Positions 4,986 to 5,077 of a DNA stretch of 5,077 bases are shown in pieces; position 1 is the first letter of the stretch; every line of letters begins with the position of its first letter. The notes below the pieces were generated by a model. That model ran no database searches and was not told where the DNA came from. It was given only the letters and a program-made list of their open reading frames with translations. The DNA is from Treponema sp. UBA3870. Its GTDB lineage: Bacteria > Spirochaetota > Spirochaetia > Treponematales > Treponemataceae. Made by a program: the position numbers and the translations under genes. The stretch is from positions 1 through 5,077 of the forward strand of contig DGGQ01000127.1 in NCBI GenBank assembly GCA_002392275.1, read 5' to 3'.

Positions 4986-5077
4986 GTGACACTAAAAGAT
5001 TTACCAATCGGAGCTTCTGCCCGCATTTCAAAAACTGGTGGCAACGGTGAGCTCCGCCAGCATTTTCTGGACATGGG
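4986..5077 (+). CDS. feoA: FeoA-family ferrous iron transport protein, N-terminal part (3' end outside window)
   Basis: Thirty codons are visible, starting at GTG. The sequence runs TLKDLPIGASARI, then a KTGGNGELRQHFLDMG stretch. This is the characteristic start of FeoA: a short beta strand, the LPIG turn, and the conserved LRxHFLDMG helix of its SH3-like fold. FeoA is a small cytoplasmic partner of the FeoB Fe(II) transporter. Some spirochaetes and other bacteria carry FeoA fused to FeoB or several FeoA copies in a row, and the window ends too early to tell. ATG 4984 overlaps the GTG but meets an immediate TGA, so GTG is the only workable start. The gene is divergent from carA and has its own extended -10 promoter. 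Iron-responsive control is expected for the family, but only a half-site is seen. Confidence 0.85.
   Translation, partial: MTLKDLPIGASARISKTGGNGELRQHFLDM

Noticed and set aside
1..5077. tRNA, rRNA, CRISPR array, insertion sequence, attachment site or phage gene
   Set aside because: No cloverleaf-like sequence, spaced direct repeats, transposase motif or terminal inverted repeats were seen on either strand when read by eye.

Overview
The window looks like ordinary chromosome of a moderately AT-rich bacterium (about 40% G+C by eye). My best guess is a host-associated treponeme or a related spirochaete. This rests on general codon style and on the DUF2156 and FeoA protein types, not on a diagnostic gene, so it is tentative. 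There are no rRNA or tRNA genes, CRISPR arrays, insertion sequences or phage genes.

Left block (1-3683, all + strand): five closely packed genes that read as one transcription unit. They are the C-terminal half of a MATE-family efflux transporter (cut by the window edge), a D12-class N6-adenine DNA methyltransferase, a GNAT acetyltransferase, a small DinB/YfiT-like protein with a full His metal triad, and a DUF2156 protein (the soluble C-terminal fold of phosphatidylglycerol lysyltransferases). The gaps between them are 10, 5, 18 and 1 bp. Only the DinB-like gene has a strong Shine-Dalgarno sequence, so the others may depend on translational coupling. The methyltransferase has no restriction partner in view. 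No internal promoter or terminator is evident, and the promoter must lie upstream of the window.

Middle (3669-4760, - strand): a complete carA, the glutaminase subunit of carbamoyl-phosphate synthase. It points towards the left block, and the two 3' ends overlap by 15 bp. carB is on neither side, so carA stands alone.

Right intergenic region (4761-4985): a divergent control region. On the - strand, carA has a near-consensus sigma-70 promoter. It is followed at once by a leader of about 75 nt holding a two-part stem and a run of eight U, which looks like a transcription attenuator ending just before the carA Shine-Dalgarno sequence. A tiny 8-codon reading frame starts almost exactly at the predicted transcription start and runs into the hairpin. 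On the + strand, an extended -10 promoter drives the last gene, the beginning of feoA (ferrous iron transport), which starts at GTG and runs off the window.

The most interesting element is the compact carA leader, which could link pyrimidine or arginine supply to carA transcription. The protein-coding content is otherwise made of recognisable families, and I found no convincing new multi-gene system.
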